This document shows positions 44,116-51,876 of a DNA stretch of 51,876 bases, in pieces. The position numbers and the translations under genes are program-made. The DNA comes from an uncultured Lentisphaeria bacterium (lineage in GTDB: Bacteria > Verrucomicrobiota > Lentisphaeria > Oligosphaerales > Oligosphaeraceae), in assembly GCA_934661755.1 (NCBI GenBank), contig CAKUJM010000019.1:1-51876 (forward strand), given 5' to 3'. The notes beneath the pieces were generated by a model, which did no database searches, was not told where the DNA came from, and was given only the letters and a program-made list of their open reading frames with translations. The stretch's first letter is position 1. Each line of letters starts with the position of its first letter.

Positions 44116-44861
44116 ACAACCCAACAGGAGCTCAATTCGATATCGGCCTGCGAGCAGTTCGGAAGGGTGACGGTAGCTGGGGTAGCTCATCGGTGGACCT
44201 GTACATGATGCGTTATGATGACCCCGATGATGCACAGCGGCTACTTCGGCGATTCTGGGAAATATCCGATTTCCCGGAATCGCAGTTAGTTGAGTCGCTG
44301 AAGACGACTGCGGACACCGTGATAGATGATGACTATACAGAGTTCCTTCGCGGCAGTACTCTCCTGAAAGCGGCGCTGGCCATGCTCGGCTTTCAATCGC
44401 CGGAGAAGATCGACGCAGCATTGCAGGCAGGCAATTGCCTTTCAGAAAAGACCGCCGGGGTTGCGGCATTGTTCCAGATGCCGCGCACCGGATATCTTGT
44501 ACCGCTGGCTGAAAAGTTCTCGAAGGACTTTCCCGCAGTGGAATTTGCCTTCATGCTGGCAGAAGCAGCCAGGTTGCTCCTTCGGGCTGAAAACTTTCTG
44601 CGTAATTGGGGACGTGGATTTGCTCGAATCGTCGATCGCCATCCAGCCCCAATGCAGTCAATCGCCAATGTCACTGGAATTGCTATGCGGGGAGAAGCAC
44701 TGCTGACCGACAGCTACCGATCGACCCATCGGAGCTTCACCAATTGCGAAAATACATTCATGGCATTGGTTGACGATGCCAATGGTGATAATAACTGCGC
44801 TCGTGACGCCATCTGGCGTAAAAAAAGAATGCGGATTCTTGACGAACTTGGAGGGCGGTAG
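44112..44861 (+). CDS. Unknown helical protein of the tubulin-like operon
   Basis: The 249-residue soluble protein matches no family I know. It is mostly helical (EFLRGSTLLKAALAMLGF, FAFMLAEAARLLLRAENFL) and ends in a basic segment. Its ATG overlaps the tubulin-like stop by 4 bases, and the next gene starts 3 bases after its stop, so it is translationally coupled to both NTPases. An adaptor between the tubulin-like and the actin-like protein is a reasonable inference. Confidence 0.75.
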   Translation: MNNPTGAQFDIGLRAVRKGDGSWGSSSVDLYMMRYDDPDDAQRLLRRFWEISDFPESQLVESLKTTADTVIDDDYTEFLRGSTLLKAALAMLGFQSPEKIDAALQAGNCLSEKTAGVAALFQMPRTGYLVPLAEKFSKDFPAVEFAFMLAEAARLLLRAENFLRNWGRGFARIVDRHPAPMQSIANVTGIAMRGEALLTDSYRSTHRSFTNCENTFMALVDDANGDNNCARDAIWRKKRMRILDELGGR

Positions 44862-44864
44862 CAA

Positions 44865-47561
44865 ATGGAGACGATATTGACCGCGACGGAAGTCAGCCAT
44901 CAATATATCAACGCTGAACTCTCGCTGCCCTGGAAACGAATCCAGACAATTATCATAAAAGACAAGCCATGGTTTGACGTGAGAGAATTTGCGTCTGCCA
45001 GTTCCGGTGTCTTTGCCTTGACTCCTGACGGCAACTCCCTGACGTTGCATGCCGAACCAGGCGATTTGTTCAATGATAATCGTGCGGTTAATGATAATTA
45101 TGAGCTGTGGGTTGAGTATTTCAACGGTCGATGGAGTATCACCATCAAGCTGACCGACCAGGCGATGCTACATTCCTGCACTGATGACATCCTGGTGCAG
45201 ATCCCCCCGATTGCGGTGGATGGTAATCAGGAATTCCGGTTGGACTGTCGATTCAAGAGCCTATCCCGCGCCCAATTCATTGAGTCGCTGCTGGCAATTG
45301 ATCTGGGAAATACCCGGAGTTGCGCTTTGCTATGCGAGGACATCCGCAATATCACCCGTCATGATGGCATGCAAATCCAGAAGGTACCCATTTACTCGTA
45401 TACTGATCATGCTATCCATGATGTTGGGGTATTCGACAGCTATGTTTCATTGGCAAAAACCGACTCCATCTCCTTTGCGCGGATTGGACGAGAGGCAATT
45501 CCGGTGGCCAATACATTGCGCGGACTGCGCAGTAGCGGTGACTTCTATTTGAGCAGTCCGAAGCGCTATTTTTGGGATAGCGATCCGGATCTAAATGGCT
45601 GGAAGGCACTTACCAAAGAAAATACTGCAATTGCATTGAGTCGACTGCCGGCCGCCCAGAAATTGGCGTCGCTCATGAAGGTAGATGATGTGGATAACCT
45701 GCCGCGTGCGGGAATTTTGGCCGCCATGCTAATTGAGATCATCGAACAGGCCGAGGATTTCCTCAACATATCCAGTACCTACGCCCGCAACGCCCTGCCG
45801 AAGGTCGTCTCCAATGTCTGTGTCACCTTTCCTGCCGGATGGAGCATCCAGGAACGTACCCGATATCAGGAGGTGATGCAAACTGCCGTGGACGCCTATC
45901 AGGCACTCCGCTGTAATAGCTATCCGCCAATCAAGCTCAACGTCTCTTGTGACGAAGCAACCGCAGTGCTATTGTGTTATATCTACGGTGAAATCGAGAA
46001 GTACTCCGGCCATGCGGACATTTGGCTGGGTGCGGTCGGTCGCACTCTGATGAATGATGAGGGGAGCCGGGTGCGTATTGCAGTGATTGACGTCGGAGGC
46101 GGCACCAGCGATTTGGCAATCATCAATGTCCAGAACAACCGCTCCGCCAATGGCCTGAATCTGCAAATTGATAAATTATACAAGGAAGGCACCAACAAGG
46201 CGGGTGACCTGCTTTTGCAGAAGCTCGTCGAGGGAATCCTGGTAAGAAAATTAGCCGAAGCCACCATCAGCACCCGCGCTCCTAAGGCAATCCGAACTCG
46301 CTATATCGACCAATTCGCCCGTCGTCTGAACTCAATTTCCACAACTGACGAGGTGAAGCAATTGAGCCGGCGATTCTGGTTTCCGCTAGCCATCAATTTC
46401 ATCAATGCCGCCAATGACGGAAAAAGCGAGGTTGCCCTGCCGGACACCCGCCGTATCCTGCTGGAAGTCCTTAAGAGCCATCCAGAATGGAGCGGTGACA
46501 GCATTGATTCATCCCTTAGCACCATCAGCATTACTGATGACGATCGTAGGATGCTGGAACAATACATCTTCAAGACGTTCCGTGACACCGCCAAACTCTT
46601 TGGAGCGGCAATCTACGCATTTGATGCCGATCTGGTAATCCTCTCCGGAAAAACCACCGAGATGCCACAGGTGCAACAGACCTTCAAGAAATACTGCTAC
46701 CTGCCGGAAGAACGGTTCATCCCAATGTGGAACTACCTTATCGGCGACTGGTGCCCCGTGGCAGATGGGGGGATGATCTCCGACTCGAAATTCACTACTG
46801 CCATTGGCGCAGTCATCTATGATGTCCTGAATAATAACTTCCCCATCCACACGATGGAGGCGACGATCTCAACCCGCAATGCCCATGGATTGAATGAGGG
46901 AAATAGCGTGTGGGGAGTGTCGGTGAATGGCGATTTCAGTGTCGCAGATGCCATCCTCAAACCAGGGAAAGACGAATGCTGGGTGGTTATGGCTGGTGGC
47001 CGTGCCAAACTGCTGGCACGACGACGCTTTGCAGTAGATGCCACAGAAATTGCAATCAGCTATGAATTGCGGCTCAAGCCATTCCGTGAATTGAACCGGG
47101 AATGGCAGCAGCTCCATGACCAGCATTTTGCCCGGCAAGAGGCTGAATACGTTGTCACCTTGGAGGCGGGCGTCAACTTGAACTCAGGAGATTACCTAAT
47201 CATCCGCTCAAGCTCAAAGCCATTGCAGCCCCCACAAATCGCAGTGACCATCGGCATTGATGATGCGGATGATACCCACACCGTCGTTGTGTTGAAGCAG
47301 GTAGATGGCAAATACGATGATGGCACGCCTGTCGCAAAAGATGATCTTCGACTTCGAATCCGCCCTCGGGAACAAAACCTGTGCGGCGACATCAACGTCA
47401 AGTTGCGGATGCTCAAAGACGTCAATGCCCATGGCAATATCATCATCGAAGAGGTGAATGGCAAATACGACAACGGCACGCCAGTCGATCGGGACGACCT
47501 CGAAATCCGAATCCGGACTGCCGGAGAAGAGCTCTTCTGGCTTGATTCCGGTAAGATCTGA
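44865..47561 (+). CDS. Actin/Hsp70-fold ATPase (SrfB-like)
   Basis: The 898-residue protein has an N-terminal beta-rich extension of about 140 residues. The actin-superfamily phosphate 1 motif follows (AIDLGNTRS, Asp146), a connecting region with VCVTFPAGWSIQERTRY, and phosphate 2 (VIDVGGGTSDLAII, Asp409). An adenosine-side LSGKTTEMP segment lies near residue 590. The length and layout resemble the SrfB virulence-factor family. The C-terminus carries two similar repeats (GKYDDGTPVAKDDL and GKYDNGTPVDRDDL) of about 20 residues at 47302-47365 and 47455-47518. It should bind and hydrolyse ATP; whether it polymerises like actin or works as a chaperone is unknown. GGAGGG precedes the start. Confidence 0.78.
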   Translation: METILTATEVSHQYINAELSLPWKRIQTIIIKDKPWFDVREFASASSGVFALTPDGNSLTLHAEPGDLFNDNRAVNDNYELWVEYFNGRWSITIKLTDQAMLHSCTDDILVQIPPIAVDGNQEFRLDCRFKSLSRAQFIESLLAIDLGNTRSCALLCEDIRNITRHDGMQIQKVPIYSYTDHAIHDVGVFDSYVSLAKTDSISFARIGREAIPVANTLRGLRSSGDFYLSSPKRYFWDSDPDLNGWKALTKENTAIALSRLPAAQKLASLMKVDDVDNLPRAGILAAMLIEIIEQAEDFLNISSTYARNALPKVVSNVCVTFPAGWSIQERTRYQEVMQTAVDAYQALRCNSYPPIKLNVSCDEATAVLLCYIYGEIEKYSGHADIWLGAVGRTLMNDEGSRVRIAVIDVGGGTSDLAIINVQNNRSANGLNLQIDKLYKEGTNKAGDLLLQKLVEGILVRKLAEATISTRAPKAIRTRYIDQFARRLNSISTTDEVKQLSRRFWFPLAINFINAANDGKSEVALPDTRRILLEVLKSHPEWSGDSIDSSLSTISITDDDRRMLEQYIFKTFRDTAKLFGAAIYAFDADLVILSGKTTEMPQVQQTFKKYCYLPEERFIPMWNYLIGDWCPVADGGMISDSKFTTAIGAVIYDVLNNNFPIHTMEATISTRNAHGLNEGNSVWGVSVNGDFSVADAILKPGKDECWVVMAGGRAKLLARRRFAVDATEIAISYELRLKPFRELNREWQQLHDQHFARQEAEYVVTLEAGVNLNSGDYLIIRSSSKPLQPPQIAVTIGIDDADDTHTVVVLKQVDGKYDDGTPVAKDDLRLRIRPREQNLCGDINVKLRMLKDVNAHGNIIIEEVNGKYDNGTPVDRDDLEIRIRTAGEELFWLDSGKI

Positions 47562-47606
47562 TTGCTTTCACGGAGAAACCTTACTGAAAACTCGGAGATG
47601 CATATT

Positions 47607-49145
47607 ATGGCGAGATATACTCATTTTTTTACTGTTGTGCTGGGATTGCTGATGTTGCCGATCGCACTTCTTGACGCAAGCGCCAAAGATGACCTATCGA
47701 AACAACTTAATGAGTTAAAAGAACAACTTGAGCAAACAGATCGGTCCGTCATAGTGCCTATGTCAGAAGTGATTCTAGGGAAACATGAGGGAAAAAATGG
47801 AATTGCAGACAGACTGGACAAAATCGAGGATCTCGTGGGGAAACGTGGTAATGGATGGGAAGATATTGTCGAGAAACTGAATGACAGTAATGACGCGAAT
47901 AATAGAAATTGGGAGGATAATATGAAAAAACAGAAAAAAATCATAGAGGGCATAGATGGTATAAAAGATGAGATAAAGTCTATAGGCAATCAACTTGAGA
48001 AAAAGGAGACCGAAGATGAAAATCAATCGCCGCGAAAGGAGAAAAACCTGGCAGAAGGGGGAAAAACTGGCATCGTGTTGACTGCAGTGACGATGTTTTT
48101 TTCCGCCATTGCCGCCATCGGGGTAGTTTTGATGCTAATAGGCCAAGCGAGTATCAAAGACAGGATTGACTCCAAGGCACAAAGCAGAAGTAGCTGGATA
48201 TCTCAAAATAATAGAGAAGTCACCAAAAGAGATCTGGAGGAAATAGGTAGGAAGGGGATGGAACTTGGAGAAAAAATAAAGAATTTAAAAACAGCAATGG
48301 AGAAATGTCTTGATTCCTCCGGGATTGTCACTGGGTTGGCAAAATGTAATGAGGGAGTTGCGGAGCTATCCCAGCAAATTGAGACACTCAATCGATCATG
48401 TGCGGACATCAGGAATGTGGATACCGTGGTACAACACATTGGTGCGCAACTAAAACTGCTTATTGACCAACATCCGGCACTGGTGGATTTCGCCATCACA
48501 GATGCAGTTGGTTTGTTGCAGGCGTGCCAGGAACAGGGGCTCACCACAGTTGAACAGTTGCGAAGCTGCCGACAGGGATATGATGCGTATGCACAAGTAT
48601 CTAAGCAAGCCCAGGATTGTGAACAGGCGCTGAATGCACTGCGCAACGAGCTAGAGAGCGAGAGGAAAGACAACGCCGAATTACAGAGGGCACAGGACAT
48701 GTATTGTCCGGCGGAGTTCAAGGCGGTGCAGGTTGCCTTGTCGCGGTCAATGGATGGTCTGTCCAGCGCGATACAGTCCGCAGTGACAGTGGAATTGTTG
48801 CATTTCTATTGGTACGCTGCGGCCTTCTCCAACGAACCCAGCCGAATCAAGTCGGCATTTGTGCGCTTGGATGACAACCTCTATGAATTGATTGGTGACA
48901 GCAGACAGGACTTGTTGCAGTCGGTGCGGCAGTCAATTGCCGATTTCATCAATGATGGAGTTTTGCGCAAATTTGGCACCACATACAGTATCAAATGGCC
49001 GGAGTTGAATGACACGGCGTCAGCACATGAGGAATGGTATAGTCGTGAGAACAATGTCGGCAATCGCATCTGCAAAGTCCGTAGTGCGTTGATTCTTAAC
49101 AACAGCCAGGTCGAGGCCTGTGCCATGATCTATACCCAGGTATAG
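47607..49145 (+). CDS. Coiled-coil transmembrane protein
   Basis: GGAG at 47594-47597 supports ATG 47607 over the upstream in-frame starts at 47562 and 47598. The 512-residue protein has a signal peptide (MARYTHFFTVVLGLLMLPIALLDA) and a charged coiled-coil segment (about 28-150) outside the cytoplasm. One transmembrane helix follows (155-179) and then a long cytoplasmic part with more coiled coil (about 200-390) and a globular end. No family was recognised. It could link an external module with the cytoplasmic tubulin-like and actin-like proteins; this is inferred from topology and operon position. Confidence 0.75.
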   Translation: MARYTHFFTVVLGLLMLPIALLDASAKDDLSKQLNELKEQLEQTDRSVIVPMSEVILGKHEGKNGIADRLDKIEDLVGKRGNGWEDIVEKLNDSNDANNRNWEDNMKKQKKIIEGIDGIKDEIKSIGNQLEKKETEDENQSPRKEKNLAEGGKTGIVLTAVTMFFSAIAAIGVVLMLIGQASIKDRIDSKAQSRSSWISQNNREVTKRDLEEIGRKGMELGEKIKNLKTAMEKCLDSSGIVTGLAKCNEGVAELSQQIETLNRSCADIRNVDTVVQHIGAQLKLLIDQHPALVDFAITDAVGLLQACQEQGLTTVEQLRSCRQGYDAYAQVSKQAQDCEQALNALRNELESERKDNAELQRAQDMYCPAEFKAVQVALSRSMDGLSSAIQSAVTVELLHFYWYAAAFSNEPSRIKSAFVRLDDNLYELIGDSRQDLLQSVRQSIADFINDGVLRKFGTTYSIKWPELNDTASAHEEWYSRENNVGNRICKVRSALILNNSQVEACAMIYTQV

Positions 49146-49164
49146 TGAAAACAAGGAGGAGCAA

Positions 49165-50106
49165 ATGGTGAGGTGTCTGATGGCGATTTGGCTTTGTTGC
49201 ACCGTCATGCTCATGGCTGGCGACCAGATGGGAATATATCTGGTAGTTGATTTGACATCATCAAATGGCAACTACCGCTATACAGACACCGCACCAGATT
49301 TGTCAAACGACAGGTGTCGGACTACCGAACTGTGGCTACGACGTATTCCGGCGGGGAGTTTCGAAATGGCCACGGACCAAGAACGATGGACGAGCGGCAG
49401 ATCCTATCGGCAGAAGGTCGCCATCGACTGCGACTATTATATCGGAGTCTTTGAAATTACCAAGAAACAGTGGTCGCTGATTACTGGCCAGAACCCGGAT
49501 CATAAAAACACCTACGTGCACACGCCGGCTGCTGGCAATCTTTGCGCAGATGGTGCGCCATTTTCGATGTGCAACAACAATGACCATTATCCGGTTGAGT
49601 GCGTTAGCTACAATGAGTGCGTTAATTATGTCGGCAAGTTAGGCCGACGAACCGGTCTTGATTTTGACTTGCCGACGGAAGCGCAATGGGAATACGCCCA
49701 TCGCATCAATCCCGACGGCAGTTGCGCAAGTGCCGAGAAATACTACCCCCAGGGTGGCAAAATTGGACAAGGAGTAGTGGAGATGGGGCTCTCTCCCCGA
49801 AATAATACGGAAGGCAAAGATAAGGTCGCGGTAGAGTATAATACTGTCGTTGGGACATGCTACAAGTCGGGGGTCGACCATGATCCACCATTCGATTCAA
49901 CACCAATGGGGCTCTACGACATGAGCGGAAACGTCTGGGAATGGTGCCATGATGTGTACTGCAAAGACGGGGACAATCGGGTAGTGCGTGGCGGCAACCC
50001 ATTTATCTATAGCAGAATCATGCGAAGTCCGCAACGTGATTATTGCGACGCACAGACTTCCCACAGTAATATCGGACTGCGGGTGATCTGCACTCCCTGC
50101 CATTAA
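49165..50106 (+). CDS. Secreted formylglycine-generating-enzyme-like (C-type-lectin-fold) protein
   Basis: The 313-residue protein has a signal peptide (about 1-18) and an FGE-sulfatase/SUMF1 domain: RIPAGSFEMATD, FDLPTEAQWEYA, GLYDMSGNVWEWC, VVRGG, and NIGLRVI at the end. Aligned by eye, the Cys of the catalytic YRCAARS segment of true formylglycine-generating enzymes falls at SRIMRSP here, without Cys, so a binding role is more likely than sulfatase activation. The domain fold is the one diversified at its C-terminus in some diversity-generating retroelement targets; no reverse transcriptase or template repeat is seen here. AAGGAGGAG precedes ATG 49165. Last gene of the cytoskeletal-type operon. 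Confidence 0.8.
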   Translation: MVRCLMAIWLCCTVMLMAGDQMGIYLVVDLTSSNGNYRYTDTAPDLSNDRCRTTELWLRRIPAGSFEMATDQERWTSGRSYRQKVAIDCDYYIGVFEITKKQWSLITGQNPDHKNTYVHTPAAGNLCADGAPFSMCNNNDHYPVECVSYNECVNYVGKLGRRTGLDFDLPTEAQWEYAHRINPDGSCASAEKYYPQGGKIGQGVVEMGLSPRNNTEGKDKVAVEYNTVVGTCYKSGVDHDPPFDSTPMGLYDMSGNVWEWCHDVYCKDGDNRVVRGGNPFIYSRIMRSPQRDYCDAQTSHSNIGLRVICTPCH

Positions 50107-50382
50107 AAATATGGGCATTGCAAAATAGTTTGGCACTATCAATCTAGGCATAGTTAATGATAGTGTTTGTGTGGTATGTGTGTGGGGAGGGGTACACCTT
50201 GAGGATGATCTAGGGGGAAATCCCGGCTCGTCCTTGGGGGATGGCTGGCTACTCGAACGTGATGACAGCTTCTACAAGCCCGGCCAATCCGTGGATGACA
50301 GTGATTCCAGTGTCTCGGCGGTCGCAGACACTACATAACGGACTGAAATGAACCAGAACAACAACAAAGGAGACAGGCACAC
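50107..50382. other. Intergenic region after the cytoskeletal-type operon
   Basis: The start holds an inverted repeat (see 50134-50165). From about 50190 to 50337 one frame is open with protein-like composition (DGWLLERDDSFYKPGQSVDD) and ends in TAA, but it has no ATG or ribosome site, so it is either a decayed gene or chance. An AAAGGAGA ribosome site at 50366-50373 serves the small ORF that follows. Confidence 0.45.
50134..50165 (+). terminator. Possible terminator after the FGE-like gene
   Basis: CACTATCA at 50134-50141 and TGATAGTG at 50158-50165 form an 8-bp stem with a 16-base loop followed by TTTGTG. It lies 27 bases after the last stop of the long operon. The T-run is short, so termination is uncertain. 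Confidence 0.4.
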
Positions 50383-50478
50383 ATGCTACGTGTGATAGTT
50401 TCCACGGCCGTGACGTTTTTAGTTGCTACCTTGATGGCACATATGGTGCTTTCCATCTTGGACAAAGGGCGGAAATGA
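50383..50478 (+). CDS. Small single-helix membrane protein (31 residues)
   Basis: ATG 50383 follows AAAGGAGA (50366-50373) at good spacing and encodes 31 residues, almost all one hydrophobic helix (VIVSTAVTFLVATLMAHMVL) with a basic tail (DKGRK). Its TGA overlaps the ATG of the next small ORF (ATGA at 50475-50478). The strong ribosome site, transmembrane composition and coupling suggest a real small membrane protein or toxin-like peptide. No family is recognised. Confidence 0.5.
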   Translation: MLRVIVSTAVTFLVATLMAHMVLSILDKGRK

Positions 50479-50582
50479 CAAAGCCCTCCTTCTCTGGCCA
50501 GGTTGCGGCCGCCAAGCGCAACTGGACTTCCCGCGACGGACTGCCCGGGCTGTTGGACGCTGTGTATGATCTCGTTATGTAG
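50475..50582 (+). CDS. Small ORF coupled to the membrane peptide (35 residues)
   Basis: The ATG overlaps the preceding stop, and the frame encodes 35 residues (MTKPSFSGQVAAAKRNWTSR... LDAVYDLVM) ending in TAG. The composition is that of a soluble basic peptide. Coupled translation with the upstream membrane peptide is the only support; it may be a truncated remnant. No function can be assigned. Confidence 0.35.
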   Translation: MTKPSFSGQVAAAKRNWTSRDGLPGLLDAVYDLVM

Positions 50583-50875
50583 TACTTCCTGATCCTTGAG
50601 AACGCACAGGCGAACGCCTCGTGCAAATGTCTAGGCAGGTTTTCCACGTCATCCTCGTCGTTTTTCCGTTTGGCTTACTGTAAGCGGCCAATTCACCATA
50701 CAACAGGAAGTCAACAAGATAGTAGCGGCGCAGGATTACCTGAGAAGCCACAACGTGATGCCGGCTGGCAGGTACCTGAAGAAAGATTCTTTTGGAACAT
50801 CGCGAGCACAGGAGAAAAGTCGTCCTGCAAGAACCGATGTGGTGCCAATGCAAAAACACAACAACTGCAACAACA
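50583..50875. other. Possible gene remnant before the membrane protein
   Basis: A protein-like frame (FTIQQEVNKIVAAQDYLRS, then MPAGRYLKKDSFG) runs from just after a TAG near 50631 to a TGA at 50884-50886 and overlaps the next start. Its first ATG is only at 50758, giving 42 residues. It may be a broken small gene coupled to the downstream membrane protein; the competing frame from 50670 looks like a shadow. Confidence 0.35.
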
Positions 50876-51553
50876 ATGATGAATGATTACAAGCACGAGG
50901 ACAGCTTCGACGACAACGAAGTCCGGGGACAAGGTGTCATGGGATTCCTGGCGGATGTGCTGAAACCGCTGGACGACATGCTCGAAGAAAAATTAGGTGA
51001 GGTTAATAAAAGGTTAGACAGATGCTTCCAGAGATCCATGGCTAGGGAAGCATGCGCCGCATTCGTGCTGGCCATTACTCACGGGATGCTTGGGCGTGCG
51101 CTTCTGGAGCGTAACGAAGAGCTGTTTTGGATGTTTACGGCATGCGGATTCTGCTGCATATTCATCGGCGTGCTGTTCAACAAGTTCAAGAGGCACCGCG
51201 AAAAGAAACCAGGCGACAGGAAGCTGCTTTTCTCGATCAGCCTTCTGGCGTGTGTGGCCATCGCGGAGCTGATGGATTGCATCGATGTGGCAGGGCTGTT
51301 CACGTTCGATGAGCTGGACGTGTTCACACTGATGCTTATGATGCCTGTGATCTGGGCATCGGCGTACGCCTTCACCGACACGCCGGAGAGCAAAGACAAC
51401 GCTGACAGCTGCTTTTACATGCCGCCTGACAGACAGCTTCCGGAAATGACTAAAACCGGAGAGGCGCATTCGCATGTTTCCGCATGGAGAGTTCACAGAA
51501 AACAGAACGTTACCACCACCGAAGATGGGGACGACGACAGCAATCAACGTTAA
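50876..51553 (+). CDS. Unknown multi-helix membrane protein
   Basis: ATG 50876 (or the adjacent ATG 50879) gives about 225 residues. After an acidic N-terminus (YKHEDSFDDNEVRGQG) and an amphipathic segment (LDDMLEEKLGEVNKRLDR), there are three or four hydrophobic helices. The clearest are LFWMFTACGFCCIFIGVLF, LLFSISLLACVAIAEL and FTLMLMMPVIWASAYAF, followed by a polar tail. No family is recognised. The longer frame back to 50792 uses a TTG without a ribosome site. Composition resembles the low-GC operon upstream, so it may belong to the same acquired block. Confidence 0.6.
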   Translation: MMNDYKHEDSFDDNEVRGQGVMGFLADVLKPLDDMLEEKLGEVNKRLDRCFQRSMAREACAAFVLAITHGMLGRALLERNEELFWMFTACGFCCIFIGVLFNKFKRHREKKPGDRKLLFSISLLACVAIAELMDCIDVAGLFTFDELDVFTLMLMMPVIWASAYAFTDTPESKDNADSCFYMPPDRQLPEMTKTGEAHSHVSAWRVHRKQNVTTTEDGDDDSNQR

Positions 51554-51598
51554 TTGTGAGCATCCAATAATTTGGGTATTGTGCGAAATCTTGTGAAG

Positions 51599-51876
51599 TC
51601 ATGCCATTTTGGGGAGATGGCCTTTCAGATTCCTCAACAAGAGGATGACACTGAAATCGTCCCCGAAAAGCTTTTTCCAATATTCTTCCCATTCCTTTTG
51701 ATTGGCGAATCGCTTGAGGATGATTCGCAAATGCCAGGGAGTGGGAAGAATACTATATAACCGAAACGTCTCATTCAGCCTGGAAATCCCCGGCTTCATG
51801 GCAGTAACAAAGAATGAAAAATAGTTCGCGCTGAACACAGGCATCGTCTTCTGAGGCCATTGCGGAGAATAGTTCG
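51599..51876 (-). CDS. Partial hypothetical protein at the window edge
   Basis: On the minus strand a frame is open from the window end to a stop at 51599. An internal ATG at 51844 would give 81 residues, but the frame continues without a stop to the edge (NYSPQWPQKT precedes it), so this may be the C-terminal end of a longer protein. It is aromatic and Lys/Arg-rich (TPWHLRIILKRF, EWEEYWKKLFGDDF). No family is recognised, and a competing plus-strand frame exists at 51572-51760. Confidence 0.35.
   Translation of the reverse strand, partial: NYSPQWPQKTMPVFSANYFSFFVTAMKPGISRLNETFRLYSILPTPWHLRIILKRFANQKEWEEYWKKLFGDDFSVILLLRNLKGHLPKMA

Noticed and set aside
50426..50647. Minus-strand 73-codon frame
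   Set aside because: It is antisense to the two small coupled ORFs, with no ribosome site and no motif.
49970..51876. Complete diversity-generating retroelement
   Set aside because: Neither a reverse transcriptase nor a near-copy (template repeat) of the FGE C-terminal segment could be found in the window.
1..51876. CRISPR arrays, tRNA or rRNA genes, insertion sequences
   Set aside because: No regularly spaced repeats with unique spacers, no tRNA-like T-loop/acceptor pairing and no transposase motifs were noticed on reading both strands.

Overview
The window looks like a chromosomal segment of a Lentisphaerota bacterium (Victivallis-like), probably gut- or polysaccharide-associated. This is inferred from three type IV pilin-like proteins with an FTLIELLVVIAIIAILA helix and a C-terminal H-X9-DG motif next to many clan GH-A glycosidases, with no SusC/SusD genes. 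No rRNA, tRNA, CRISPR array, integrase or transposase was recognised.

Region 1 (about 1-37.9 kb, GC-rich) is a run of carbohydrate-use loci. 0.76-11.6 kb (+): pseudopilin, xylose-isomerase-like TIM barrel, secreted GH2-like giant, GH39-like enzyme, enolase-superfamily dehydratase, SDR and KDPGal aldolase, together resembling a galactose/galactonate (De Ley-Doudoroff-type) route without a kinase. 11.6-21.4 kb: a GntR-type regulator with a LacI-like sensor, flanked by a secreted GH-A glycosidase plus FAD oxidoreductase (-) and by a GH42-like enzyme, a six-hairpin-like protein and a pseudopilin (+). Both target promoters carry an identical 15-bp box overlapping the -10. 21.5-32.2 kb: a second GntR/LacI-type regulator with tandem boxes at its own promoter, a pseudopilin, and a rearranged array of two GH1 genes around a secreted GH42-like enzyme. 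Here a 1,047-bp tandem duplication left truncated gene copies and duplicated an in-frame TAG. A small element with terminal inverted repeats occurs in this region as two full copies and one end copy. A mutarotase-like gene follows. 32.4-37.9 kb: a three-gene minus-strand operon (fucosidase-like GH, DUF4432 epimerase-like, ManA-like cupin) divergent from an AraC regulator.

Region 2 (about 38-50.1 kb) is visibly less GC-rich and is the most unusual part. It is one long + strand operon of cell-envelope and cytoskeletal-type genes: a secreted vWA-like protein with PKD repeats, a membrane-anchored tail fragment in another frame, a three-helix membrane protein, a large tubulin/FtsZ-like GTPase, an unknown helical protein, an actin/Hsp70-fold (SrfB-like) ATPase, a coiled-coil transmembrane protein and a secreted formylglycine-generating-enzyme-like (C-type-lectin-fold) protein lacking a catalytic Cys. 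I infer a multi-protein membrane machine pairing a tubulin-like and an actin-like NTPase with an outside-facing PKD/lectin-like module. It resembles, but is not identical to, the FtsZ-like/vWA membrane-remodelling systems proposed by Makarova and Koonin.

Region 3 (50.1-51.9 kb) holds small coupled ORFs (31 and 35 codons), a multi-helix membrane protein and a partial minus-strand ORF running off the edge. None has a recognised function.
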